The notes: generated by a model from the letters alone, not told the origin. Counted from the stretch's first letter, positions 52,470 to 61,857 are shown. The stretch: 64,000 nt of DNA from CAYWCV01 sp964629885 (GCA_964629885.1 CAZVRJ010000001.1:1-64000), one strand, 5' to 3'. Translations and numbers: made by a program.

Positions 52470-53666
52470 TTATTGCAGTCCATACTGTCGGACCACTTCT
52501 GATTGAAATTTTCTATCAAGAGTGAGGTTAGCCTGACGCGCTGCTTCGCGGGTATCGAATTGTCCCAGATGCAGTTCCCACGCAATTTCGCCCTGCACAC
52601 GTACCCGGAACAAGCGGGCTCGTGTGTTAGCAGCGACGACTTCCTCAAATATTTCGTTGGCAACACGCTCGGTGAACATGGTGGCAGAAACGATCGTGAA
52701 ATAGCTGGGCATGTCTGTCTGCCAAGGACCCACAAGTCCAAACGACCCAACCAAAGCCTCAACTTGCTCTTGCTCTAGCCCTTGTTCTAGCTCTTGCTCT
52801 TGCTCTTGTCCTTGCTCTTGTTGCTGTTCTTGCTCTTGCGTCTCGCTTCTCGTGTCTCGTGTCTCGTCAATCGTCGGCGAGTCAAGCGTAATGCTTCCCG
52901 GGTCGTTCCGGGTTACATACTCGGGAAATACATCATGGAACGACGGTACCCCGGCTCCATCGAGCCAGCCATTGTACCATGAGAAGCCGGCCCCTGCGAG
53001 TAGGGTCAAAGTTAACGCCACAACACCAAATAGCTTTCGCAAACGGTCGCCTTTGTGCACGTAGGCGTCGTCGATACGTATGTTGATCGGAACCGTATGG
53101 GGATCTTGCCATTTGAGTGGCGGCGTTTTGAGTCCAATAGATATCGGAGGTGGCTCTGGCAGGGACTCAGCCATGACAGGCTCGGGTTCCAGCTGGTTAA
53201 TCAGTTGATCGTGGAGAGTTGTTTCAATCTCGGCGTCATGGGATTCAACTTCGGGAATCAGTTCTTCGAAGGCAACGGGGCTATCGGTCTCCACTGCCTC
53301 GTCGGTCTCGATGACGATTGGGGGTGCCTCTGGTTCGTTGATCACGAAGACCGCAGTCTCTGGCATTTCGAACTCCTCTGTGTCGGAGGTTACCATCTCC
53401 CTATCGGCCCCTTCAAGCATGATTGGCTGCATACCGTGGTACCGGAAATTGATGTCCATCACCAGCTGCGGATCTGGTTCGAACATCACATTATTTCCAT
53501 CCATATAAAAAGTACCTAAACCCGGTAGATCCGCTTTTCCGTGCTCCTTAAGAGTTCGGTGCAAACTCTCTAAGACGTCGAGCAAATCGCTACCTGCTGT
53601 CTTGATCTCGATTCTTAGCCTATCTGATAGCAGATCTATGAGCTTGTAGTGATCGATCATAATCAT
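52470..53666 (-). CDS. Membrane protein with N-terminal HU-like and C-terminal SPOR domains
   Basis: A 398-aa protein. Residues 1-80 (HGKADLPGLGTFYMDGNNVMFEPDP) resemble an HU-type DNA-binding domain; an acidic, Pro-rich stretch follows, then a single membrane segment (about 211-230, LFGVVALTLTLLAGAGF). Next comes a low-complexity Glu/Gln repeat (about 265-300) written by GAGCAA hexamers, and a C-terminal SPOR-like domain (about 320-395, with SYFTIVSATMFTERVANE and WELHLGQFDTREAARQ), which in other proteins binds denuded peptidoglycan at septa. So the HU-like part is cytoplasmic and SPOR periplasmic. It overlaps the small HU gene by 4 nt (ATGA) upstream and is 45 nt before exbB. Confidence 0.82.
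   Translation of the reverse strand: MIMIDHYKLIDLLSDRLRIEIKTAGSDLLDVLESLHRTLKEHGKADLPGLGTFYMDGNNVMFEPDPQLVMDINFRYHGMQPIMLEGADREMVTSDTEEFEMPETAVFVINEPEAPPIVIETDEAVETDSPVAFEELIPEVESHDAEIETTLHDQLINQLEPEPVMAESLPEPPPISIGLKTPPLKWQDPHTVPINIRIDDAYVHKGDRLRKLFGVVALTLTLLAGAGFSWYNGWLDGAGVPSFHDVFPEYVTRNDPGSITLDSPTIDETRDTRSETQEQEQQQEQGQEQEQELEQGLEQEQVEALVGSFGLVGPWQTDMPSYFTIVSATMFTERVANEIFEEVVAANTRARLFRVRVQGEIAWELHLGQFDTREAARQANLTLDRKFQSEVVRQYGLQ
52762..52866 (-). repeat. TTGCTC/GAGCAA hexamer array and TCTCGTG heptamers within the HU-SPOR gene
   Basis: The region coding the linker is a degenerate array of GAGCAA (minus strand) coding Glu-Gln, followed toward the N-terminus by ACGAGAC heptamers (TCTCGTG on plus, 52841-52866) coding ETRDTR-like residues. 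The same hexamer, in another frame and strand, codes the Ala-Leu signal core at 24582-24635. Variation in length would mostly keep the frame for hexamers, but not for heptamers. Confidence 0.88.
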
Positions 53667-53854
53667 GAATCCGGACTGAAGTTCAATCGATCGGCTGGAG
53701 GCGTCATCACTACGGTTCCGTCTGCTTGCGATCTTCGCTCCTGGGTATGGTGTTCAACCTTGAAGGTACCGAGCGATGGGATAGAAACGACACCCCGTTT
53801 CATGAGTTCTTCACGAATGATGTTTGCCAATTCAATCTTGAGGTCTTCATTCAT
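53663..53854 (-). CDS. Small HU-like DNA-binding protein
   Basis: A 63-aa protein, shorter than the usual 90-aa HU. It shows the HU pattern: a helical start (MNEDLKIELANIIREELMKRG), then VVSIPSLGTFKVEHHTQERRSQADG and PPADRLNFSPDS, corresponding to the GLGTF strand and the arm that would grip DNA. The N-terminal helix-turn portion is abbreviated, so dimerisation may differ from normal HU. Its stop overlaps the start of the HU-SPOR gene by 4 nt, and it begins 1 nt after the barrel gene's stop. Both neighbours are envelope proteins, an unusual setting for an HU-like protein. Confidence 0.75.
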   Translation of the reverse strand: MNEDLKIELANIIREELMKRGVVSIPSLGTFKVEHHTQERRSQADGTVVMTPPADRLNFSPDS

Positions 53855-53855
53855 A

Positions 53856-55508
53856 CTAAAATCTGATTACCACCCCTCCGTAAACTTGAAGCGGGCGTTC
53901 GGTGTAACCTTTCCACATTTGATATTCACTACCAAGTAGGTTTAATCCTTTTACATAAAAGCCCACTTGCTGAGCTACCATGATCTCTGCTTGTGCATTT
54001 AAAAGCATATAACCGTCAAGAAACTCACCCTCTACACCGGTTTCACGGTCGCCGATGTAGTGAACCCAGCTTTTGATGGCAATTCTACGAAATGGGGTAA
54101 TCTGTGTCTCAGCTATGAGGCCAGTATTCTCCAAGAATGGGACTTTTGATCCATCATCCAGCTTGTGGTTCTGATTATAGATAGTGCCATGCAATGTTAA
54201 TAACGATGGGATGATCGTAACCTGCGCGCCGGCTTGAATGCGGAGCTGGCGCATATTGTCGTCGTACATTACATCGTATAGAGCACCCGGAACTAAAAGT
54301 GGCCTCTTTTGGAAATAGCCGTACTTAGGAGATAACCTGTATTGTACTCCACCCGACACCGTGATTGCATTTAAAAGATTGAGATCGAGTCGTCCGTCGG
54401 CAACCCATTTACTCTCATTTTCAGGATTAATATCTAACCCAGAGAAACGATTGGCATTGTGAACACCTTCGAGACCCATATTGGTGGCCTCACCATAAAG
54501 ATGACCTGTAACGATGATGTTCTGAAGGCCGAAATATTCAATTTTTGCGTCCGGATAGATGTATGGCTTGCTGCCGGAGGCGTCAGATCCATAGTATAGC
54601 CGCCCACCGAGGGTGATCCTGCTGTTGTAATTTTGTCGTGATTGATAACTCGGCATAACGCCGGCTAGTGCCCAAGATTGAGACGTCCCGTCGGTCCGCT
54701 GATATTGTGAGACGTCTAAACGCCCATGCACAAGAAAGATGTCATTGATGCGGTTACCGGCCCATTGGGTGGTTGAACGCGCCGTAAGGCGGTGTTCTTC
54801 GTTGGTGAATTCCGAAATGTTGGCACCAACTTTGAAATAATCGTAACCTGCAATAACGTCGGTGTGAGTCAACGTATTGGTAACATGCCTATACTGCGCT
54901 TTGAAACCAGCACCCATATAATCTTTTTGGACGTCCGGGTTATTGGTATCGTTGAAGTCGTCGTGAACTGTACCCAATACCCTCAGGTTGCCCCGGTTTC
55001 CCATCTTGGTTGAGATTCCACCCTGAAAATTCATAAGCCTGTAAGCACTATTCACATCGAGGTGGCCACCACCGGCATCATAGGTGAATCCACCGATAAA
55101 TGATGTCTGTGAGTTAATTGGTGCCTCAATAGATGCACTCGCTTCCGGGCTGTTAAATCGCCCATATCCGCCTTTTGCATACAGACTAGTGCGCTGCGGA
55201 TAGATAATTCTGCGCCGAGTCGGTGCTACGGGTCTCTCAAGATCGTCGATCGGCATGTTGGCTCTGATCTGCGCCTCAGTTTCCATAAACGGAAGCCTAT
55301 TGGGATCGAGGGCATATAGCCGTTGGTTGTTGGTGAATCCTAGGATCGGCTGCCGGATCAAATTGGCAAATCGCACCCTAAAATCACCTCTAATCTCGAT
55401 GTCTTGTGGATCGATTTCGGGAAGAAGCGTTCCAGTTTGTGTCTGGCCATGCGAAATAGACCCGCACATTAGCAATAGTAACAGTGAAAAAAAGGTTTTC
55501 TTCATCAT
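53856..55508 (-). CDS. Putative outer-membrane beta-barrel protein (TonB-dependent-type barrel)
   Basis: A 550-aa exported protein with signal peptide MKKTFFSLLLLLMCGSISHG. The mature start (QDIEIRGDFRVRFANLIRQP) is followed by a long barrel-like stretch with many aromatic-ended strands and a final strand ending in Phe (LQVYGGVVIRF), the classical outer-membrane signature. I see no TonB-dependent plug domain. The tail half (GLNLLGSEYQMWKGYTERPLQVYGG) resembles TonB-dependent receptors. It is the first gene of an operon with the HU proteins and ExbB-ExbD-TonB, so TonB-powered uptake is possible. Two ATGs (55508, 55505) are equally likely. Confidence 0.7.
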   Translation of the reverse strand: MMKKTFFSLLLLLMCGSISHGQTQTGTLLPEIDPQDIEIRGDFRVRFANLIRQPILGFTNNQRLYALDPNRLPFMETEAQIRANMPIDDLERPVAPTRRRIIYPQRTSLYAKGGYGRFNSPEASASIEAPINSQTSFIGGFTYDAGGGHLDVNSAYRLMNFQGGISTKMGNRGNLRVLGTVHDDFNDTNNPDVQKDYMGAGFKAQYRHVTNTLTHTDVIAGYDYFKVGANISEFTNEEHRLTARSTTQWAGNRINDIFLVHGRLDVSQYQRTDGTSQSWALAGVMPSYQSRQNYNSRITLGGRLYYGSDASGSKPYIYPDAKIEYFGLQNIIVTGHLYGEATNMGLEGVHNANRFSGLDINPENESKWVADGRLDLNLLNAITVSGGVQYRLSPKYGYFQKRPLLVPGALYDVMYDDNMRQLRIQAGAQVTIIPSLLTLHGTIYNQNHKLDDGSKVPFLENTGLIAETQITPFRRIAIKSWVHYIGDRETGVEGEFLDGYMLLNAQAEIMVAQQVGFYVKGLNLLGSEYQMWKGYTERPLQVYGGVVIRF

Positions 55509-55590
55509 AGATCAAATGTACCGATCGTCTTTGGAAAGGATCCCGATTATTGGGTTGAATATACCAATTTGAGGCTTGAGCACCTATACG

Positions 55591-55614
55591 AATGGTGCGC
55601 ATGCAATCACCATT
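55591..55614 (-). other. Inverted repeat in the gap between the T9SS protein and the barrel gene
   Basis: AATGGTG (55591-55597) pairs with CACCATT (55608-55614) around a ten-base loop that contains GCATGC. It lies in the 140-bp gap and has no T-tract after it, so it is not a convincing terminator for the giant gene upstream or a clear operator for the barrel gene. Confidence 0.35.
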
Positions 55615-55648
55615 ACCTCAGATTAACCAATTAGTGAGGCATTTATTG

Positions 55649-58600
55649 TTACTTCACCAATGCAACTTTTCCGGTTGAGCGAAATGACCCTGCGCGCATT
55701 TCAATAATGTAAACACCACTTGCCAATCGGGAAGCATCCCATGTAATTTGGTGATAACCCGCCGTGAAATTTCGATCCAACACTACAGCGACTAGGCGTC
55801 CGGTAATATCAAAGATTTGGATGCGAACGGGTGAGTCTGTGGGCAGTGCGAAACTTAGGTTCGTTGTTGGATTGAATGGATTCGGATACGCATCGTACAA
55901 TCGAAACTCCTGAGGAAGCTGCGATGATGCGTGTTGATCTATGGAGCCATTAACCCCAACTACCCAATCGAAGGTGTGCGATCCCTTCTGTAGGTACATC
56001 TCTAAGCTTCCATCACTGCCAAAACGAAGCGTCCTGCCAGATTTTGCATCAAATAAGTACGTGTCCATCGCATTGGGTAAGTCGCCAATACGAAGCTCAT
56101 ACTCACCTGATTCTGAAATATCCACAACTAGTTTTTCAGAAATAAGGGTGGTGCTAGATGGAAATGAGAGGCTTGACCAGTTTTTGATATGGCTGTGTAT
56201 ATCATCCTTATATAGTGCTATGTTGGCACTACTGAACCTACCTGGAGGCGCCACATGATCGTGATCGTCGAACCCTATGGTTGCATCATCAGCTAGACGA
56301 ATCGAAATGGATCCAAGAGGTGATTGATTCCGATGCAATCCTAATGAAATAACTTGATCTCTAACATCACCACGACTACCCAACTCAATACTTGCGACTG
56401 CAGCCACCTGCGATTGTGGTTGATAGGGGATTTCTAATTCAGCTAGATTCGCCCTATTGAAGAAGTAATATCCCGTGTTCGCCTGCAGCGTGCCCGATTG
56501 TACCCATAGACCCTCAAAGGCAAATATGGGGTCGGTAATGCTGTTTAGCTGCTGAACGGCAGACCATGTTACCGGGAGTCCGAATGGGTTGCCAATAATG
56601 TTCCAACCTGAATTTAGCGGAATGCGATAGGTATCCTGATTTGTAAGGGTTACCGAGGGAAGCGTTTGGTTAATAATCCAATCTCGCTTAGCCAGTATCC
56701 AGAATCCTCTTCCGGGTCGCAAATTGAATCCAGAGCTGTTGCGTGTTACTTCGATGGTATTGCTCAAACCATCCGAATTGCTACCAATTTCGGCATAGGC
56801 ATTCCAGTCGGAGCCCTGTTTTCCGTAGTCTTCGAAAGTGAACACAATAGGCAAATTTGCATCGCCACCAATCGCAACCAATCGGTATGATGACTGTCTA
56901 GTATTTGCAAAAGGAATTGATTTCTGTATCGTTACCTGGTTGGGGTACAAAAACGTACGCAGCTGGTTTACGCCAGACCACAATCCTGGACCACTTACAT
57001 TCAGTGCGCGCACTCTCCAGAAATATTCTTGATTGAAGCTACTCAAGAACATCGTATAGGTGGTGTCGGTTCGCTCTTCTGATGTTAGTAGTACGGTGCT
57101 AAAATCTGACAGAGTAGATATCTGAAATTGATATCTATCTGCATCTGTTTGGCTTCTCCATACAAATGTCTGCGTTCGATTTGCGTTCGTTATATTGGCA
57201 ATCGGCGATACCAATTTAGGTGGTTCGGGAACCTTGGGTGCCGTTCTGAACTGGGTCGTATCAGACCATGCACTCAATCCGCTCACATTTCGGGATGCTA
57301 CCCGTGCCCAGTAGGATTGTTCAGGCTTCAGATTGCTGAGGATGAGTGTAACGTCATTGTAATTCTGCGCATCTACAACTAATTCGCCGTCGAATCTGCT
57401 GGTCTCAGATATCTGAATATCATATCCCTGTGCCCTAGCAGCCGGCATCCATTGCAGAGCAAGCGGCATGAAAACCATCTGGGCACCATCAAGCGGGTTT
57501 AGAATACGGGTGGGTGCGGGTAGTTCGGGCAACGTGCGAAACGTCCATACTTCAGACCAAGCACTTTCGCCTGAGCTGTTGAAAGCCTTTACTCGCCAGT
57601 AGTGGATGGTGTTAAATGGTAGAGGCGCGGTTCCGGTAAGGTCGAGTTTTGTATCAGTAATATTCGGGTCATCGATTACAAGTTGCGACTCAAAATCGAT
57701 ACTCAAAGACAACTGCAACTGATATCGCTCCACAAACGAACTGGTCTGCCACTTCATCAAAATAGGCTGCTGGATGTAGTCCAAACTATTTAGCGGCTGC
57801 AGCAGCTCGGGTGCTAACGGCGGTTCTGGAACCGTCGTGAACGATCGAACCTGCGACCATGCACCTTGTCCACCCGAGTTGAATGCAGCGACTCGCCAGT
57901 AGTAGGTCTGGCCTTTGTTCAAGTTCAGGACACTGTAAAATGTGTTTGTCACGTTTATGTCGGCCAATACGGCTGAGTTCAAGTCGGGAATATTGGAAAA
58001 TTGGATGCGATATCCCTCACTGCGTGGTGACGGATTCCACCGCAGAAGCACCGGTATCGGCGCGTTAATCAACTGATTTGCCGGAGAAACAAGCGTTACC
58101 TGATCCGGAACTTGAACTACGGTGGTAAACGACCAAACCTCAGACCAGTCGCCAAGACCAGCAAGATTTCTTGCTCTCACCCTCCAGTAGTAAGTAGTCT
58201 GTGGCAGAAGTGCTGTAAGCAGATACGCCGAAGCTGCTTGGCCGTTCGATGAGAATACGATCGTTTCAAACGAGGAATCTGTCGAAACCTCTACGGAGTA
58301 CGACGTCGCTCCCTGCACGTTTGACCAATCTAATAAGAGGGGTGTTTTTGCATTTTCCAAATTGTTAATAGGGGTCAACAAAACTGGAACGGCAGGAGTC
58401 ACAACTACAGTCCTGAATGTTCTAGTCTCTGACCATGCGCTTTCGCCGGCAAGGTTCAGGGCCGAAACTCGCCAGTAATACCTCTCAGATGTGAGAAGCT
58501 GTGGTAAAATGTAGAACGTGGATTGAACACCGATAGAGTCAACTAATTTATTGGTGAAATCAGCAGAAAGCGAGAGCTGCACCCTATAAGCTGATGCGCC

Positions 58601-60919
58601 CGAAGTAGGCTGCCAAACGAGCTGGATGGGTGATTCCAAATCAATCGCATCATTCCCCGGAAGACTCAGTATTGGAGCTGTTGTTGCGCTCGCGTTAATT
58701 GTCACAAATAAGAACGTTGTGGACCAATTGCCATCGCCGCCAGAATTCGACGATCTCACACGCCAGTAATAGGTGCGATTCGGGATTAGATCTCTCGCTT
58801 GAAAGGTTGTGTCGGTCGTTTCGGTGTTAACCACAAAGGACGCAAATGACTGTGTGGTCGAAATCTGAATTCTGTACTTATCGGCTCGTAGTGATTTTTG
58901 CCATTTCATATATGGTGATAGAGACACACCATTTTGATTATTGCTTGGCGATGCTAACAGCACTTGTGAGGGTGGCGATATGATTGTAGTCAGGCTGCGG
59001 GTGTTCGACCAAGCCGACTCCCCACCAATATTTCTTGCTCTCACACGCCAATAATAGGTAGTATGCGATTGTAGGCGTGGTATCGTTAAATCGGTTGCTG
59101 TTGTAATCTGGTCAAATTCAAGATCTTGGAATAGTTCTGATTTCGATATCTGAATCTGAAAGTCATTGGCATTCAGTACGGGACCCCACTGAAATTTCAC
59201 CATCAACGTATCACTGTTCACTAGACCATTTTCAGGTGAAATCGGCAGAGGTGCCGCAGGTGGCAGATTTACAGTAAACTGGGATATTGGCGACCAATCG
59301 CTTTCTGACCCAACTCGTTCGGCCTTTAGCCGCCAATAGTATGTGTTGTTATCCGACAATCCTGACACGGTGAATGTGGTCTGGCTTAACCCGCTTTCAT
59401 CTGCTATGAGTGTATTTTCAAAATTTTGGGAATTCGATAGTTGAAACCAATATGACTGTGCCTGAGGAACTGAACTCCAATTGAACACCACATTAGAACC
59501 TAAACCATTTTCAAGTTGAGTTGGGCTCACCGTTTTTGGGAAAGCCAAACGTGTACGAAATGAAACAACACTCGACCAACTGCTCTCGCCTAAGTTGTTG
59601 ATTGCCCGTACGCGGTAGTAATAGTTGGTAAGCCCATTCTCGAGAATTAGCTGCAGCTTATTTAGATCTGGTACCAAAACGTCATACTCTGGCGACTCAA
59701 AGCCCGAACTAGTGGAGACTTGAATTTGAAATGAGAAGGCATTCGGAACAAGTGACCATTGAAATGTCGGACTTGTTGTTACTTCGATTGAATTATTAGC
59801 TGGGAACTGTAGGTTGGGCATGTCGGGCAAGTCTAAAGCCAATCTTCCCATATAGTCATAATTACGGCCTGCTAGGCTAGTAAACAATCCACCCATGTGG
59901 ATTACCTCGTTCCGAATCACTACGGTATTCACCTTGTTGTTGGCGCTCCCAGGATTGCTCCATACTCCATTTTCAAGGTTAGCAACATTCAGAATCCCGG
60001 GCGCAGAGCTCGATGTGAACGCGCCTCCGATAACAAGGTCATCACCATCGCTGGAAATGGTGTAAACAGTGCCGTTTATTCCGACACCTACATTTGACCA
60101 AACTGTGCCATTCCAAGAGGATACAGCTCCGCTAAAAGCCCCGCCTACAACAAGTTCGCCTGCATGTTGAGTAATGGCGTGTACAGATCCACCTAAACCT
60201 TCACCAATTGCACTCCAATTGGTACCATTCCAGCGTGCAATCCTGTTCACAGCTGCCCCTCCAGCCGTAGTGAATACACCGCCTACAATTAAATCATTAC
60301 CCACCGAATAAAGGGCATGTACTGGGGCATTCAAGCCACTTCCGAGCGACTCCCATTGAGTGCCCGTCCAACGCGCAATATTATTCAAACCCGTTCCACC
60401 CGACGATGTGAAATCTCCGCCTATGTAAACGCTGCCATTGTGAACTTGTATCGCCCTCACAATTCCGTTTACCCCAGCTCCGAGTGCCTGCCAAGAAACG
60501 CCATCCCACCGAACAACGTGGTTCACAGTCTGGCTGCCAACCTCCGTAAAATCACCGCCGACGTATACGAAGTTGTTCTGAACTCCTAGCGCAAAAACCG
60601 GCCCGTTTAACCCAGATTGCAAGGATCTCCATTCGTTATTGGTCCACCTTGCAATGTTGTTTACAAGAATACCATCGGCAGAAGTAAATTCTCCACCAGC
60701 AAACCATGTATCATTGTTATATATGAGTGCATTCACAGGTCCGTTGAGTCCAGATCCGAACTCTAATAAAGACTGGGGTTGTGCAGTAACTGGCGACTGT
60801 TGCGCATACGTTGCACCTCCCCTACCTAGCACCATGAGCATCATCAATAAGCACGGAAACCATGCTACCATTACCGTTCTGATCACCGCAGGAATGCTAT
60901 GTTTGCGAGTCGAATGCAA
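55649..60919 (-). CDS. Giant secreted protein: seven-repeat propeller, ten FN3 repeats, T9SS sorting domain
   Basis: A 1756-aa protein. After a signal peptide (about 1-40, with R/K-rich start and LLMMLMVLGR core), residues about 45-360 contain seven repeats of about 46 residues (GxGLNGPVxAL, VYVGGDFT, WNGxxWxSLG), suggesting a seven-bladed beta-propeller. Residues about 365-1325 contain ten fibronectin-III-like repeats, each with a YYWRVRA-type strand and a xxSAWS motif. A beta-rich region and a C-terminal T9SS sorting domain (YPNPFNPTT, IFDITGRLV, GVYIIEMRAG) end it. It should be exported to the cell surface or outside through the type IX system. The start is a TTG; a GTG at 60886 (residue 12) is possible. 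Confidence 0.9.
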   Translation of the reverse strand: MHSTRKHSIPAVIRTVMVAWFPCLLMMLMVLGRGGATYAQQSPVTAQPQSLLEFGSGLNGPVNALIYNNDTWFAGGEFTSADGILVNNIARWTNNEWRSLQSGLNGPVFALGVQNNFVYVGGDFTEVGSQTVNHVVRWDGVSWQALGAGVNGIVRAIQVHNGSVYIGGDFTSSGGTGLNNIARWTGTQWESLGSGLNAPVHALYSVGNDLIVGGVFTTAGGAAVNRIARWNGTNWSAIGEGLGGSVHAITQHAGELVVGGAFSGAVSSWNGTVWSNVGVGINGTVYTISSDGDDLVIGGAFTSSSAPGILNVANLENGVWSNPGSANNKVNTVVIRNEVIHMGGLFTSLAGRNYDYMGRLALDLPDMPNLQFPANNSIEVTTSPTFQWSLVPNAFSFQIQVSTSSGFESPEYDVLVPDLNKLQLILENGLTNYYYRVRAINNLGESSWSSVVSFRTRLAFPKTVSPTQLENGLGSNVVFNWSSVPQAQSYWFQLSNSQNFENTLIADESGLSQTTFTVSGLSDNNTYYWRLKAERVGSESDWSPISQFTVNLPPAAPLPISPENGLVNSDTLMVKFQWGPVLNANDFQIQISKSELFQDLEFDQITTATDLTIPRLQSHTTYYWRVRARNIGGESAWSNTRSLTTIISPPSQVLLASPSNNQNGVSLSPYMKWQKSLRADKYRIQISTTQSFASFVVNTETTDTTFQARDLIPNRTYYWRVRSSNSGGDGNWSTTFLFVTINASATTAPILSLPGNDAIDLESPIQLVWQPTSGASAYRVQLSLSADFTNKLVDSIGVQSTFYILPQLLTSERYYWRVSALNLAGESAWSETRTFRTVVVTPAVPVLLTPINNLENAKTPLLLDWSNVQGATSYSVEVSTDSSFETIVFSSNGQAASAYLLTALLPQTTYYWRVRARNLAGLGDWSEVWSFTTVVQVPDQVTLVSPANQLINAPIPVLLRWNPSPRSEGYRIQFSNIPDLNSAVLADINVTNTFYSVLNLNKGQTYYWRVAAFNSGGQGAWSQVRSFTTVPEPPLAPELLQPLNSLDYIQQPILMKWQTSSFVERYQLQLSLSIDFESQLVIDDPNITDTKLDLTGTAPLPFNTIHYWRVKAFNSSGESAWSEVWTFRTLPELPAPTRILNPLDGAQMVFMPLALQWMPAARAQGYDIQISETSRFDGELVVDAQNYNDVTLILSNLKPEQSYWARVASRNVSGLSAWSDTTQFRTAPKVPEPPKLVSPIANITNANRTQTFVWRSQTDADRYQFQISTLSDFSTVLLTSEERTDTTYTMFLSSFNQEYFWRVRALNVSGPGLWSGVNQLRTFLYPNQVTIQKSIPFANTRQSSYRLVAIGGDANLPIVFTFEDYGKQGSDWNAYAEIGSNSDGLSNTIEVTRNSSGFNLRPGRGFWILAKRDWIINQTLPSVTLTNQDTYRIPLNSGWNIIGNPFGLPVTWSAVQQLNSITDPIFAFEGLWVQSGTLQANTGYYFFNRANLAELEIPYQPQSQVAAVASIELGSRGDVRDQVISLGLHRNQSPLGSISIRLADDATIGFDDHDHVAPPGRFSSANIALYKDDIHSHIKNWSSLSFPSSTTLISEKLVVDISESGEYELRIGDLPNAMDTYLFDAKSGRTLRFGSDGSLEMYLQKGSHTFDWVVGVNGSIDQHASSQLPQEFRLYDAYPNPFNPTTNLSFALPTDSPVRIQIFDITGRLVAVVLDRNFTAGYHQITWDASRLASGVYIIEMRAGSFRSTGKVALVK

Positions 60920-60927
60920 ATTTTGAA

Positions 60928-61830
60928 TCAGTTTGATGGCGGTGTTGGAGGTCCAGGTAATTGGGCGTCAGGCCGCAGCATAAACCAAGCTGTAGTAGAT
61001 GTGCTAGCGATCCCAACTAGTGTCCACAACCACCATCTCGACCGTCTTGCGGGAACCACCTGTGGGATGGCTGCTACCTCGATTGGTCTAAATTGGATTG
61101 GGAATGTATATAGGGAGTCAGCTTTAACCTCCTGATTCAGGATGACTTCTCTATAGCCTTCTTTAGATACGGAGATGATGTACACACCTGGTGCAAAACT
61201 GATCGTATCTCGGTTGCCTATAACCGGGTGACGACGCACTAAGTTATTCATGTCGAGGAACTCGACCGTGAAACCTGGGTGATTTGCTTCGAACGAAAGC
61301 CTGCCCGTTCTTGGAGTATCGTATACCGGCTCTTCAACAACTTTTAACCTGTAGGTGACCATCTTCTTCTGATGCAGCTCGTGAACCTTATAGTAGATAT
61401 CGAAATCTTTGACGTTCCGAATCTGAATGTGGCGGTCTATTCTAGTGATGTTCGGAATGAACAAAAACACAAACCGAAAACTTATACTGCCATCGGGACG
61501 AATATTCACATTTCGTGATTCAAACCTAATGTTCTGAATGCGCAACTGCTCGTTACGGAACCAATTCAGGACCTCTTCGGCAGAGAAATAACGTTGAACA
61601 GTAGGGTCGAGCACGAGTCTTACGATACCTTCGTCGTCGGTAACGGGTGGAATGATATTATCTACATTCTGAATGTCGACGAGCTCAAGCACAAACTTGC
61701 CTGGTTTTAGCAACCTTTGCCCACCATTGACCTGTGCAAAGGCACTTTGCGTTAGCCCAGCAAAGCACAACAATACCAACCATAACAAAATGGCGCTCTT
61801 GGTACAGCCTTGAGCTACTGTGCGGTTCAC
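60928..61830 (-). CDS. PEGA-like exported protein with a C-terminal membrane anchor
   Basis: A 300-aa protein beginning at GTG. Signal-anchor (SAILLWLVLLCFAGLTQSAFAQ), a middle domain unlike known families, a PEGA-type repeat near 190-245 (FEANHPGFTVEFLDMNN, ISFAPGVYIISVSKEGYREVIL), and a C-terminal hydrophobic stretch (RRSRWWLWTLVGIASTSTTAWFML) that would anchor it. PEGA repeats are surface or periplasmic beta domains. It stops 8 nt before the giant protein's start, so the two are likely cotranscribed. Directly upstream of its start is an IS-end-like direct repeat. Confidence 0.72.
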   Translation of the reverse strand: MNRTVAQGCTKSAILLWLVLLCFAGLTQSAFAQVNGGQRLLKPGKFVLELVDIQNVDNIIPPVTDDEGIVRLVLDPTVQRYFSAEEVLNWFRNEQLRIQNIRFESRNVNIRPDGSISFRFVFLFIPNITRIDRHIQIRNVKDFDIYYKVHELHQKKMVTYRLKVVEEPVYDTPRTGRLSFEANHPGFTVEFLDMNNLVRRHPVIGNRDTISFAPGVYIISVSKEGYREVILNQEVKADSLYTFPIQFRPIEVAAIPQVVPARRSRWWLWTLVGIASTSTTAWFMLRPDAQLPGPPTPPSN

Positions 61831-61832
61831 TT

Positions 61833-61857
61833 AAAGTTGACCCCCCTGAAAGTTGAC
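61833..61857. repeat. Direct repeat AAAGTTGAC resembling an IS terminal repeat
   Basis: AAAGTTGAC occurs at 61833-61841 and 61849-61857, separated by CCCCCTG, giving a period of 16. On the complement it reads GTCAACTTTCAGGGGGGTCAACTTT, a pattern similar to ends of some insertion sequences. It sits 2 nt upstream of the GTG start of the PEGA-like gene. There is no transposase nearby, so it may be a solo remnant or unrelated. Confidence 0.4.
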
